Below, in pieces: positions 34,003 to 42,119 of a DNA stretch of 64,000 nucleotides (the first letter of the stretch is position 1; the number at the start of each line of letters is the position of its first letter). The translations under genes and the position numbers were made by a program. The stretch is taken from assembly GCF_022919075.1 (NCBI RefSeq), contig NZ_CP095078.1, positions 3,038,001 to 3,102,000 on the forward strand, in the 5' to 3' direction. The notes under the pieces were generated by a model, which worked only from the letters and a program-made list of their open reading frames with translations, did not search any database and was not told the origin of the DNA. The stretch is from Nocardioides sp. W7. GTDB taxonomy: Bacteria > Actinomycetota > Actinomycetes > Propionibacteriales > Nocardioidaceae.

Positions 34003-35198
34003 GCGGTGGCTCCGTTCCAGTGCGGGTTCTCCCAGATGACCGTGCCGCCCATGCCGATGCCGATGCACATGGTGGTCAGCCCGTAGCGGACCGCGGGCCG
34101 CTCCTCGAACTGCCGGGCCAGCTGGGTCATCAGTCGCACGCCGGAGGAGGCGAGCGGGTGGCCCATCGCGATGGCCCCGCCGTACGGGTTCACGCGCGCG
34201 TCGTCGTCGGCGATGCCGAAGTGCTCCAGGAAGGCGAGCACCTGGACGGCGAACGCCTCGTTGACCTCGAAGGCCTCGATGTCGTCGATGCTCAGGCCGG
34301 CCTGCTTCAGCGCCTTCTCGGTCGCGGGGATGGGCCCGGCGCCCATCACCTCGGGCTCGACGCCGACGAAGGAGTACGACACCAGCCGCATCTTCACCGG
34401 CAGGCCCAGCTCGCGGGCGGTCTCCTCGTCGGCGAGCAGCGCGGCGGTGGCGCCGTCGTTGATGCCCGCGGCGTTGCCGGCGGTGACCTTGCCGTGCGAG
34501 CGGAACGGCGTCTTCAGTGCGGCCAGGGACTCCATCGTGGTGCCGGGGCGCATCGGCTCGTCGCTGGTGGCCAGCCCCCAGCCGAGCTCCTCGGAACGGG
34601 TCGCGACGGGCACCAGGTCGGGCTGGATCTTGCCGTCGGCGTACGCCGCGGCGGTCTTGTCCTGGGAGCGCACGGCGTAGGAGTCCACCCGCTCCTTCGT
34701 GATCGTGGGGTAGCGGTCGTGGAGGTTCTCGGCCGTCTTGCCCATCACGAGGGCGTCGGGGTTCACGACCCGCTCGGAGAGGATCCGCGGGTTCGGGTCG
34801 ACGCCCTCGCCCATCGGGTGCCGGCCCATGTGCTCGACGCCGCCGGCGATGGCGACGTCGTACGCGCCGAAGGCGATGCCGGAGGCGGTGGTCGTCACGG
34901 CGGTCATCGCGCCGGCACACATCCGGTCGATGGCGAAGCCCGGCACGCTCTGCGGCAGGCCGGCGAGCAGTGCGGCGGTGCGGCCGATGGTCAGGCCCTG
35001 GTCGCCGATCTGGGTGGTGGCGGCCACGGCCACCTCGTCGACGCGCTCGGGGGGCAGCGACGGGTTGCGTCGCATGAGCTCGCGGATGCACTTGATGACG
35101 AGGTCGTCGGCGCGGGTCTCGGCGTACTGGCCCGTGGCCTTGCCGAAGGGGGTGCGTACGCCGTCGACGAAGACGACCTCTCGCAGCTGTCGGGGCAC
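33999..35198 (-). CDS. fadA: Acetyl-CoA acyltransferase (thiolase)
   Basis: A 399-residue thiolase that cleaves 3-ketoacyl-CoA in beta-oxidation. The acyl-accepting Cys is in FAIDRMCAGAMTAV; IEAFEVNEAFAVQVLAF, NPYGGAIAMGHPLASSGVR (His) and YGLTTMCIGIGMGGTVIWE (second Cys) are the other active-site blocks. The GTG at 35198 follows AGGAGAAC; the longer frame to 35252 adds a sequence unlike thiolases. It is the first gene of the fadA-fadB operon and is divergent from the PAC2 gene. Confidence 0.95.
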   Translation of the reverse strand: MPRQLREVVFVDGVRTPFGKATGQYAETRADDLVIKCIRELMRRNPSLPPERVDEVAVAATTQIGDQGLTIGRTAALLAGLPQSVPGFAIDRMCAGAMTAVTTTASGIAFGAYDVAIAGGVEHMGRHPMGEGVDPNPRILSERVVNPDALVMGKTAENLHDRYPTITKERVDSYAVRSQDKTAAAYADGKIQPDLVPVATRSEELGWGLATSDEPMRPGTTMESLAALKTPFRSHGKVTAGNAAGINDGATAALLADEETARELGLPVKMRLVSYSFVGVEPEVMGAGPIPATEKALKQAGLSIDDIEAFEVNEAFAVQVLAFLEHFGIADDDARVNPYGGAIAMGHPLASSGVRLMTQLARQFEERPAVRYGLTTMCIGIGMGGTVIWENPHWNGATA

Positions 35199-35301
35199 CT
35201 GTTCTCCTGGGTGGGGGTGGTGGGACGTCGCAAGATTACCCGCCAGTAACAATTTCGACGACGGCGGTGGGCGTGTGCGCCATCACGCGCCCGATCCCCA
35301 C

Positions 35302-35307
35302 TAGGGT
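35302..35307 (+). promoter_or_regulatory. -10 element of leaderless PAC2 promoter
   Basis: TAGGGT, seven bases before the GTG at 35315; decides that start over the upstream ATG at 35267. Confidence 0.5.
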
Positions 35308-35314
35308 TGGGCCC

Positions 35315-36262
35315 GTGACGCCAGAATCCAGGCTCGTGCACATCGTGGACGAGGTCCCCGAGCTCGACGACCGGCAGGACCCGACCGGCGAGCTGACGAT
35401 GGTGCTGGTCCTCGACGGCTTCCTGGACGCGGGCAACGCCGCCGCCCGGGCCGCCCAGCACCTAAGCGACCTCGACGACGGCGGCTCGGTGGTGGCGACG
35501 TTCGACGTGGACCAGTTCCACGACTACCGCGCCCGCCGGCCGGCGGTGTCCTTCGTCCAGGACCACTACGAGGCGTACGACGCCCCGCGGCTGGTCGTGC
35601 GACTGCTCCACGACACCGGCGGCACGCCGTACCTCCTCTTCCACGGCCCGGAGCCCGACAACCGCTGGGAGGCCTTCTGCCGTGCGGTCAAGGAGGTCGT
35701 CGAGCGCTTCGAGGTGACCCGGACGGTCGCCATGGGATCGGTGCCGATGGCCGTCCCGCACACCCGGCCGATCGCGCTGACCTCCCACGCCAACGACCCG
35801 TCGCTGCTCAGCGGCGAGAGCCGGTGGCGCGGCGAGCTGCGGATCCCGAGCAGCGCCCAGGCCCTCCTCGAGGTGCGCCTGGGGGAGTGGGGCCACGCCG
35901 CCCAGGGCTTCGTCGCCCACATTCCGCACTACCTCGCGCAGCTGGACTTCCCGCAGGCCTCCGCCACCCTGCTCGAGCAGGTCGAGATCGCCGGCCGGCT
36001 GACCGTCGACCTGTCCGGGCTGCGCGCCGAGGCCGAGGACCGGGCGGTCGAGATCGCCCGCTACCTGGATGCCAACAACGAGCTCGGCGACGTCGTGGCC
36101 GCTCTGGAGCGCCAGTACGACGCCTTCGAGCGGGCCGAGGAGTCGGGCGGCAACCTGCTCGCCCCCGACCAGCCGCTGCCCAGCGGCGAGGAGCTCGGCC
36201 AGCAGTTCGAGCAGTTCCTGGCCGGTCTCGAACGACCCGACGACGACAAGTCGGGCAGCTGA
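35315..36262 (+). CDS. PAC2 (proteasome assembly chaperone-like) family protein
   Basis: A 315-residue protein of the PAC2 superfamily, found in actinobacteria and archaea. MVLVLDGFLDAGNAAARAAQHL is the N-terminal strand-loop-helix, LLFHGPEPDNRWEAFCRAVKEVVERF the middle block, and GFVAHIPHYLAQLDFPQASATLLEQV the conserved VPHY-like segment. A helical C-terminal tail (RYLDANNELGDVVAALERQYDAFERAEE) may mediate oligomerisation. In eukaryotes relatives assist proteasome assembly; the bacterial role is unknown. It precedes two thioesterase genes with a one-base gap, so it is co-transcribed with them. Confidence 0.85.
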   Translation: MTPESRLVHIVDEVPELDDRQDPTGELTMVLVLDGFLDAGNAAARAAQHLSDLDDGGSVVATFDVDQFHDYRARRPAVSFVQDHYEAYDAPRLVVRLLHDTGGTPYLLFHGPEPDNRWEAFCRAVKEVVERFEVTRTVAMGSVPMAVPHTRPIALTSHANDPSLLSGESRWRGELRIPSSAQALLEVRLGEWGHAAQGFVAHIPHYLAQLDFPQASATLLEQVEIAGRLTVDLSGLRAEAEDRAVEIARYLDANNELGDVVAALERQYDAFERAEESGGNLLAPDQPLPSGEELGQQFEQFLAGLERPDDDKSGS

Positions 36263-36263
36263 G

Positions 36264-37142
36264 ATGCCGCAGGACGCCGCCGCCCTGGTCGCCCTGCTCG
36301 ACCTCGAGCGCATCGACGACAACCTGTTCCGGGGTGCCCAGGAGCCCTCGGCGCTGCCACGCGTCTTCGGCGGGCAGGTTGCCGCGCAGGCGCTGGTCGC
36401 CGGCACCCGGACGGTCGACCCGGCGTACGGCGTGCACTCGCTGCACTCCTACTTCCTGCAGCCCGGTGACCCCCGCGCCCCGATCGTCTACGACGTGGAG
36501 ACGCTGCGCGACGGACGCTCCTTCGCGACCCGCCGGGTGCTGGCCCGTCAGCACGGTCGGCCGATCTTCGCGCTGACGGCCAACTTCCAGGTCGCCGAGG
36601 AGGGCTGGGACCACCACGACGTGATGCCCGAGGTGACCTCCCCCGAGCAGTCCCTCGACCCGCGCGAGGTGCTCGCCGCGATGTACCCGGACCGCGACAC
36701 CAGCGCCGACAGCGAGTGGGACGTCGCCGAGATGCGCTACGTCGGCAGCTCCGGCGACGGCCTGCTGGCCGCCGACCCCGAGCACCCCGGGCTCCAGCGC
36801 TGTTGGCTGCGGGTCTCCTCGCGGCTGCCCGACGACCCGTTCCTGCACGTCGCTGCTTTCACGTACCTCTCCGACATGACCCTGATGGGCTCCGCGCTCG
36901 CGCCGCACGGGGCCCGTCCCGAGGACGGCACCCACATGGTCGCCTCGCTCGACCACGCGATCTGGTTCCACCGGCCGTTCCGGGCCGACGAGTGGTGGCT
37001 CTACGACCAGACGTCGCCGTTCGCCGGGGGCGGGCGCGGGCTCGTCACCGCCGGGGTGTTCACCGAAGGCGGCACGCTGGTCGCCACCGTCGCCCAGGAG
37101 GCCCTGTTGCGGAAGTTCGACCCCACGCGAGTGCGCTCATGA
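36264..37142 (+). CDS. tesB: Acyl-CoA thioesterase II, copy 1
   Basis: A 292-residue double-hotdog thioesterase that hydrolyses medium/long acyl-CoA. Typical TesB blocks are FRGAQEPSALPRVFGGQVAAQAL, VHSLHSYFLQPGDPRAPIVYDVE, DGRSFATRRVLARQHGRPIF and MVASLDHAIWFHRPFRADEWWLYDQTSPFAGGGRGL. The Asp of SLDHAIWFH is part of the Asp-Gln-Thr catalytic set. It lies one base after the PAC2 stop, and its own stop overlaps the start of a second, similar gene. Confidence 0.93.
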   Translation: MPQDAAALVALLDLERIDDNLFRGAQEPSALPRVFGGQVAAQALVAGTRTVDPAYGVHSLHSYFLQPGDPRAPIVYDVETLRDGRSFATRRVLARQHGRPIFALTANFQVAEEGWDHHDVMPEVTSPEQSLDPREVLAAMYPDRDTSADSEWDVAEMRYVGSSGDGLLAADPEHPGLQRCWLRVSSRLPDDPFLHVAAFTYLSDMTLMGSALAPHGARPEDGTHMVASLDHAIWFHRPFRADEWWLYDQTSPFAGGGRGLVTAGVFTEGGTLVATVAQEALLRKFDPTRVRS

Positions 37143-37996
37143 GCGACGTCACCGAGCTCCTGGGACTGCTCGACCTGGAGCAGATCGAGCCCGACCTGTT
37201 CCGGGGGAGCCAGCCGGACTCCGCCCGGGCCCGGGTGTACGGCGGCCAGGTCGCCGCCCAGGCCCTGGTCGCCGGGATCCGGACCGTGGACCCGGCGTAC
37301 ACCGTGCACTCGCTGCACTCCTACTTCCTGCGGGGCGGCGACTACTCCGTCCCGATCGTGTACGACGTCGAGCGGATCCGTGACGGCCGGGCCTTCCAGT
37401 CCCGCCGGGTCGTGGCCCGCCAGCACGGTCGCCCGATCTACTACCAGACGCTCGACTTCCAGCGGCCCGAGCAGGGCTACGAGCACCAGGACGCGATGCC
37501 GCAGGTCGGCCCGCCCGAGCAGGGCCTGGACCTGGTCAACCTGATGCGGTCGCGCGGCACGACCGAGGCCGACGCGCTCGGCAAGGAGTGGTCGGCCCTC
37601 GACGTCCGCTACCTCGGCAACTCCGGCACGGGTCTGCCCGAGCACCCGAAGCACCGGGCCCAGGCGCAGATGTGGATCCGGCTGCGCGAGGAGCTGCCGG
37701 AGGACCCGGTGGTCCACCTCGCCGCGTTCACCTACGCCAGCGACGTCAGCCTGCTCGGCGCCTCGTTGGCGGCGCACGACGCCCACCCGTCCCAGACCCA
37801 GATGGCCTCGCTCGACCACACCATCTGGTTCCACCGGCCGTTCCGGGCCGACGAGTGGTGGCTCTACGACCAGTGGTCGCCCTCGGCCAGCGGCGCCCGC
37901 GGGCTCTCGCTCGGCCGGGTCTTCCTCGCCGACGGCACCCTGGTCGCCTCGCTCGCCCAGGAGGGGCTGATCCGCCCGCGTCCCGACGCTGGTTGA
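37139..37996 (+). CDS. tesB: Acyl-CoA thioesterase II, copy 2
   Basis: A 285-residue TesB paralogue of the preceding gene, with the same order of blocks: FRGSQPDSARARVYGGQVAAQAL, VHSLHSYFLRGGDYSVPIVYDVE, QMASLDHTIWFHRPFRADEWWLYDQWSP. The two differ mainly in the central linker (about 120-190), where hotdog domain I joins II, so chain-length preference may differ. The ATG overlaps the copy 1 stop. The last codons and stop (GAC GCT GGT TGA) are contributed by the intergenic repeat that follows. Confidence 0.93.
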   Translation: MSDVTELLGLLDLEQIEPDLFRGSQPDSARARVYGGQVAAQALVAGIRTVDPAYTVHSLHSYFLRGGDYSVPIVYDVERIRDGRAFQSRRVVARQHGRPIYYQTLDFQRPEQGYEHQDAMPQVGPPEQGLDLVNLMRSRGTTEADALGKEWSALDVRYLGNSGTGLPEHPKHRAQAQMWIRLREELPEDPVVHLAAFTYASDVSLLGASLAAHDAHPSQTQMASLDHTIWFHRPFRADEWWLYDQWSPSASGARGLSLGRVFLADGTLVASLAQEGLIRPRPDAG

Positions 37997-38204
37997 GGTG
38001 CGAAGGACGAAGTCCTGAGCCTCGAAACCCGGTGAGCCGGGAGTCGGCGTCGTTCGGGGGCTGCTGACGCTGGTTGAGGTGCGAAGGACGAAGTCCTGAG
38101 CCTCGAAACCCGGCGAGCCGGGAGTCGGCGTCGAGCAGGCCCGACTCGCTGCTCACCGGGTTTCGAGGCTCGGCGCCAGGGCGCCTCACGCCTCAACCAG
38201 CGTC
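37985..38204. repeat. Intergenic repeat cluster, family A
   Basis: Two direct copies of about 68 bases (37985-38053 and 38066-38132) start GACGCTGGTTGAGGTGCGAA and contain CCTCGAAACC and GAGCCGGGAGTCGGCGTCG. A third, inverted and partly different copy (about 38151-38204) reads GGGTTTCGAGGC and ends CCTCAACCAGCGTC. Each copy can fold because GGTTGAGG pairs with CCTCGAAACC. The cluster fills the gap between two convergent genes, a likely termination zone. Copy 1 supplies the tesB copy 2 stop codon. Confidence 0.85.
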
Positions 38205-39717
38205 AGGCCGCGTCGGCCTCGTCGTCCGCCGTCAGGCCCAGGGTGAGCGCGGTCTCACGCAGCACCTCGGCGGCGAGCTCGGGGTGCTCGGAGAGGCTGC
38301 GGCCGTAGCTCGGGATCATCTTCTCGAGCGCCGGCAGCCACTCGGTCATCCGGTCGGGGAAGCACTCGCCCAGCACGTCGAGCATGATCGGGACGGCCGT
38401 CGAGGCGCCCGGCGAGGCGCCGAGCAGACCGGCGATGGAGCCGTCGCCCGCCGCGATCAGCTCGGTGCCGAACTGCAGGACGCCGCCCTTCCCGGGGACG
38501 TTCTTGATGACCTGGACCCGCTGGCCGGCGACGATCTTCTCCCAGTCCTCGGCCCTCGCGTCGGGGAAGAAGTGCTGCAGCTCGACGAGCTGGGCCTTCC
38601 TGCCGGCGAGGACCTGACCGATCAGGTAGAGCGTCAGGCCGACGTTGCGCAGGCCGACCTGGATCATCGGCCACAGGTTGTGCAGCCGGATCGAGCGGAA
38701 CAGGTCGAGCAGCGAGCCGTTCTTCAGGAAGCGGGGGCTGAACCCGGCGTACGGGCCGAACATCAGGCTCGGCTGGCCGTCCACCATCCGGGTGTCCAGG
38801 TGGGGCACCGACATCGGCGGGGCGCCGACGGCAGCCCGGCCGTAGACCTTGGCCTGGTGGCGGGCGACGATCGCGGGCTCGGTGGTGCGCCAGAACTCGC
38901 CGCTGACCGGGAAGCCGCCGAAGCCCCGGATCTCCGGGATGCCGGAGCGCTGCAGCAGGGTGAGGGCCTGGCCGCCGGCACCGACGAAGACGAAGCGGGC
39001 GGTGGCGTCGTACGTGCCGGAGCCGTCGCGGCGCTTGCCGCGCACGTGCCAGCCGTCCTCGGTGCGGTCCAGCTTGCGCACCTCGACTCCGGTGACGAGA
39101 TCGATGGCGCCGCGGTCGTCCAGTGCGCCGATCAGCTGGCGGGTCAGCGAGCCGAAGTCGACGTCGGTGCCGGCGAGCGAGCGGGTGGCGGCCACCGGCT
39201 CGTCGCGGTCGCGGCCGGCCATCAGCAGCGGCGCCCACTGCTCGATCAGGTCGTGGTCCTCGGTGTACTCCATGCCCGCGAAGAGCGGGTGCTCGGCGAG
39301 CAGCTCGTAGCGCCGGCGCAGGTAGGCGACGTTCTCCTCGCCCCACACGAAGCTGAGGTGCGGGCTGGGGTGGACGAACGAGGTGGGGTCCGGGATCTGG
39401 CCGCTCTCGACCAGGAAGGCCCACAGCTGACGGCTGAGCTGGAACTGCTCGTTGACGCTGATCGCCTTGCTGACGTCGACGGTGCCGTCGGGCAGCTCGG
39501 GGGAGTAGTTGAGCTCGCAGAGGGCGGCGTGCCCGGTGCCGGCGTTGTTCCAGGGACCCGAGGACTCCTGCGCCAGGGCGTCGAGGCGCTCGACGATGGC
39601 GACCCGCCAGCTCGGCTCGACCTGGTGGAGGAGCGTGGCCAGGGTGGCCGACATGATGCCCCCACCGATCAGGATCGCGTCGTACGGGGCGGGACTCTCG
39701 CTGGCCGAGCGGCTCAC
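38203..39717 (-). CDS. mqo: Malate:quinone oxidoreductase
   Basis: A 504-residue FAD enzyme of the membrane face that oxidises malate to oxaloacetate and passes electrons to menaquinone; it replaces or supplements malate dehydrogenase in the TCA cycle. AILIGGGIMSATLATLLHQ is the FAD-binding motif. ESSGPWNNAGTGHAALCELNY, ISVNEQFQLSRQLWAFLV, GTDVDFGSLTRQL, GAGGQALTLLQRSGIPEI and GASPGASTAVPIMLDVL are characteristic Mqo blocks. The GTG follows AGGAGAAC. Its stop abuts the repeat cluster. Confidence 0.96.
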   Translation of the reverse strand: MSRSASESPAPYDAILIGGGIMSATLATLLHQVEPSWRVAIVERLDALAQESSGPWNNAGTGHAALCELNYSPELPDGTVDVSKAISVNEQFQLSRQLWAFLVESGQIPDPTSFVHPSPHLSFVWGEENVAYLRRRYELLAEHPLFAGMEYTEDHDLIEQWAPLLMAGRDRDEPVAATRSLAGTDVDFGSLTRQLIGALDDRGAIDLVTGVEVRKLDRTEDGWHVRGKRRDGSGTYDATARFVFVGAGGQALTLLQRSGIPEIRGFGGFPVSGEFWRTTEPAIVARHQAKVYGRAAVGAPPMSVPHLDTRMVDGQPSLMFGPYAGFSPRFLKNGSLLDLFRSIRLHNLWPMIQVGLRNVGLTLYLIGQVLAGRKAQLVELQHFFPDARAEDWEKIVAGQRVQVIKNVPGKGGVLQFGTELIAAGDGSIAGLLGASPGASTAVPIMLDVLGECFPDRMTEWLPALEKMIPSYGRSLSEHPELAAEVLRETALTLGLTADDEADAA

Positions 39718-39820
39718 GCTGTCGTTCTCCTGTCGCAGTCTTGGTCGCGCACGAAATTAGGTGCCCGAGCCACGACCCGGATCAGCAGGTCCGTTTGACC
39801 CCGACTAAGAGAGACGTGAT

Positions 39821-40672
39821 TCACACGCGGGTGGTGCGCCCGACCAGGTGCGGGGCCCCGTCGCTCGGGCGGCTGAGCGAGAACGCGTGACCGTCGTCGA
39901 GCCCCGTCGAGCCGAAGGCGACGGTGCCGGGCAGCAGGATCGGCTTCTTGAAGGCGGCGTCGACGCGCACCGCGTCGGGCAGCCGGTTCTCCAGCGCGGC
40001 GACACCGCGCGCCAGGCTCCACATGCCGTGCGCGATGGGGCGAGGAAAGCCCAGGGCGCGCGCCGTCAGCGGGTGGAGGTGGATCGGGTTGTGGTCGCCG
40101 GAGACCGCGGCGTACCGCCGCCCCAGGTCGGCGGGGAGCCGCCAGGTCAGCCCGTGCGGAGGCGCGTCGGGGTACGACGGGGAGGCCGCGCCGCTGTCGA
40201 TGGTCGAGCCGGCACCCCGCCGCAGGTACGTCGAGGTGCTCTCCCAGACCGTCTCGCCGCCGCTGCGGAGCGTCGCCTCGAACGCGTAGGCGGTGCCCTT
40301 CGGGTGCGGCAGCGGAGCACCGACGGCGACCTCGACGTCGAGGGTCTCGCCGACGGCGATCGGCCGGTGCGCGGTGATCGAGTTCTCGACGTGCACGGTG
40401 CCGATCGCGGGTGCGGGGAACGCCTGGTCGCCCATGATCGCCAGGTGCAGGCCGAAGGCCAGGACGTGCGGGTAGGTGAGCGGCACCGTGTCCTTGGCGG
40501 GGAAACCGCAGACCACGGCGTACCGCTCGACGTGCGCGCGCTCGACCGTCACCGGGGGCCTGGTCATCCGCAGTCCGCTGAAGCCGTCGACGGGCGCCTT
40601 GCGGACGCCGGGCAGCCGGTTGACGACGGGCACGCTCGGGAGCGCGGCCCTGACGAGGTCGGTGACGGCCAT
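39821..40672 (-). CDS. MaoC family (R)-3-hydroxyacyl dehydratase, HtdX-like
   Basis: A 283-residue double-hotdog hydratase. The C-terminal hotdog has the hydratase 2 motif RRYAAVSGDHNPIHLHPLTARALGFPRPIAHGMW with catalytic Asp and His; the N-terminal half is the degenerate partner (LTYPHVLAFGLHLAIMG). It would reversibly dehydrate (R)-3-hydroxyacyl thioesters. It starts two bases after the fabG4-type gene stop, so the two are co-translated. The pair and the divergent thiolase match Rv0241c-Rv0242c//Rv0243 of M. tuberculosis. Confidence 0.88.
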   Translation of the reverse strand: MAVTDLVRAALPSVPVVNRLPGVRKAPVDGFSGLRMTRPPVTVERAHVERYAVVCGFPAKDTVPLTYPHVLAFGLHLAIMGDQAFPAPAIGTVHVENSITAHRPIAVGETLDVEVAVGAPLPHPKGTAYAFEATLRSGGETVWESTSTYLRRGAGSTIDSGAASPSYPDAPPHGLTWRLPADLGRRYAAVSGDHNPIHLHPLTARALGFPRPIAHGMWSLARGVAALENRLPDAVRVDAAFKKPILLPGTVAFGSTGLDDGHAFSLSRPSDGAPHLVGRTTRV

Positions 40673-40674
40673 CC

Positions 40675-42021
40675 TCAGGCGCCCAGCATCATCTGGCCGC
40701 AGACCCGGACGACGTTGCCGTTGACGGCGGTCGAGCCGGGGGAGGCGTACCAGGCGATGGTCTCGGCGACGTCGACCGGCAGGCCGCCCTGGGACATCGC
40801 GTTGAGCCGCTGGCCCACCTCGCGGGTCGCGAACGGCACGGCCGCGGTCATCTGGGTGACGATGAAGCCGGGCGCGACCGCGTTGATGGTGATGCCGCGG
40901 TCGAGCTCGTCGGCGAGGGAGTCGACCAGGCCGATCACGCCGGCCTTGGAGGCGGCGTAGTTGGTCTGTCCGACGTTGCCGGCGATGCCGGCGATGCTCG
41001 CCACGCCGACGACCGAGCCGTTGTCGTTGATCACGCCCTGGTCCAGGAGCTCACGGGTGATCCGCTCGGGTGCGGTGAGGTTGACCGCGATCACGGACTC
41101 CCAGCGGTCCCCCCGGTCGTCGGCGGCCATGTTGGCCAGCTTCCTGTCGCGGGTGATGCCGGCGTTGTGGACGACCACGTCGACGCCGCCGTGCTTCTCC
41201 TTCAGGTGGTGCGCGATCCGCTGGGGCGCGTCCTGGCCGGTGATGTCGAGGGCGATCCAGTCGCCGTCGAGCTCCTTCATCAATGCCTGCAGCTCGCTGG
41301 CGGCCTGGGGTACGTCGACCCCGACGACCCGCGCGCCGTCGCGGTGCAGCACCCGGGCGATCTGCTCGCCGATGCCGCGGCTGGCTCCGGTGACCAGGGC
41401 GACCCTGCCGGCCAGCGGGGCGGTCCAGTCGGTGACCTCACCGGCCCCGGTGGTGCCGTGCACGCCGATGCGGATCACCTGGCCGGAGACGTACGCCGAC
41501 TTCGGCGACAGCAGGAAGCCGAGGGTCGAGGTGACGGCCCCCTCGGCGCCGTCGACGACGTAGACCAGCTGGACGGTGCCGCCGCGACCGAGCTCCTTGC
41601 CGAGGCTGCGGGTGAAGCCCTCCAGCGCCCGCTGGGCGACCCGCTCGGCGCCGGCGACCTGCTCGGGCGGGGTGCCGAGGACGACCACCCGCGGGCAGGT
41701 CTCGAGGCGGCGCAGCAGCGGGGTGAAGAAGTCGCGGAGCGCGACCAGGTCGGCCGAGGAGGTCAGGCCGGTGGCGTCGAAGACCAGGCCCTTGAACCGC
41801 TGCTCCGCGTCCGGGGTCCCGGTACTGGCGATGTCGAGCTCTGCGAGGAGGCCGGGCAGGGACTCCGCCAGCCGGCCGCGGCCGCCGACGAGGACCGTGC
41901 CGTCGACGAGCGGCGCGCCGGCGTCGTACCGCTCCAGCTTCGTGGGGCTCGGCAGCCCGAGGTTCTTGGCGAGGAAGTTGCCGATCGGCGAGGACACGAA
42001 GTCCTGGTAGCGGTCGCTCAT
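40675..42021 (-). CDS. fabG4: High-molecular-weight 3-oxoacyl reductase, FabG4 type
   Basis: A 448-residue SDR with an extra N-terminal domain. Residues 1-200 form a flavodoxin-like domain without cofactor motif (VDGTVLVGGRGRLAESLPGLL, RVVVLGTPPEQV). The C-terminal SDR domain has VALVTGASRGIGEQIARVL, VVVHNAGITRD, and the catalytic NYAASKAGVIGLV. FabG4 uses NADH and longer acyl-CoA substrates. It is transcribed with the MaoC gene and faces away from the fadA2-like gene across a 98-base promoter region. Confidence 0.93.
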   Translation of the reverse strand: MSDRYQDFVSSPIGNFLAKNLGLPSPTKLERYDAGAPLVDGTVLVGGRGRLAESLPGLLAELDIASTGTPDAEQRFKGLVFDATGLTSSADLVALRDFFTPLLRRLETCPRVVVLGTPPEQVAGAERVAQRALEGFTRSLGKELGRGGTVQLVYVVDGAEGAVTSTLGFLLSPKSAYVSGQVIRIGVHGTTGAGEVTDWTAPLAGRVALVTGASRGIGEQIARVLHRDGARVVGVDVPQAASELQALMKELDGDWIALDITGQDAPQRIAHHLKEKHGGVDVVVHNAGITRDRKLANMAADDRGDRWESVIAVNLTAPERITRELLDQGVINDNGSVVGVASIAGIAGNVGQTNYAASKAGVIGLVDSLADELDRGITINAVAPGFIVTQMTAAVPFATREVGQRLNAMSQGGLPVDVAETIAWYASPGSTAVNGNVVRVCGQMMLGA

Positions 42022-42030
42022 GACACCTCA

Positions 42031-42049
42031 TGTAACTAGTCGTGTAACT
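42031..42049. promoter_or_regulatory. Direct repeat in fabG4/fadA2 divergent promoter
   Basis: TGTAACT occurs at 42031-42037 and 42043-42049, spaced 12 bp apart. An imperfect repeat GGGTCCAC/GTGGCCC follows (42052-42076). The TetR regulator encoded at 43460-44125 is a possible binder, though its own operator looks different. Confidence 0.35.
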
Positions 42050-42119
42050 CAGGGTCCACTTTTCGTGACGTGGCCCTCATGTCGTGTTGGGCTGTACCCA
42101 GCGGGGAACACTGGACGAC

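Noticed and set aside
31936..35091. Single 1051-codon fusion of thiolase region and FadB
   Set aside because: The upstream part is thiolase DNA read in the wrong frame; the correct FadB start is the ATG at 34002 overlapping the thiolase stop.
37985..38132. CRISPR array or tRNA-like structures in the repeat cluster
   Set aside because: Only two direct units with near-identical intervening sequence and no spacer diversity, and no cloverleaf pairing.
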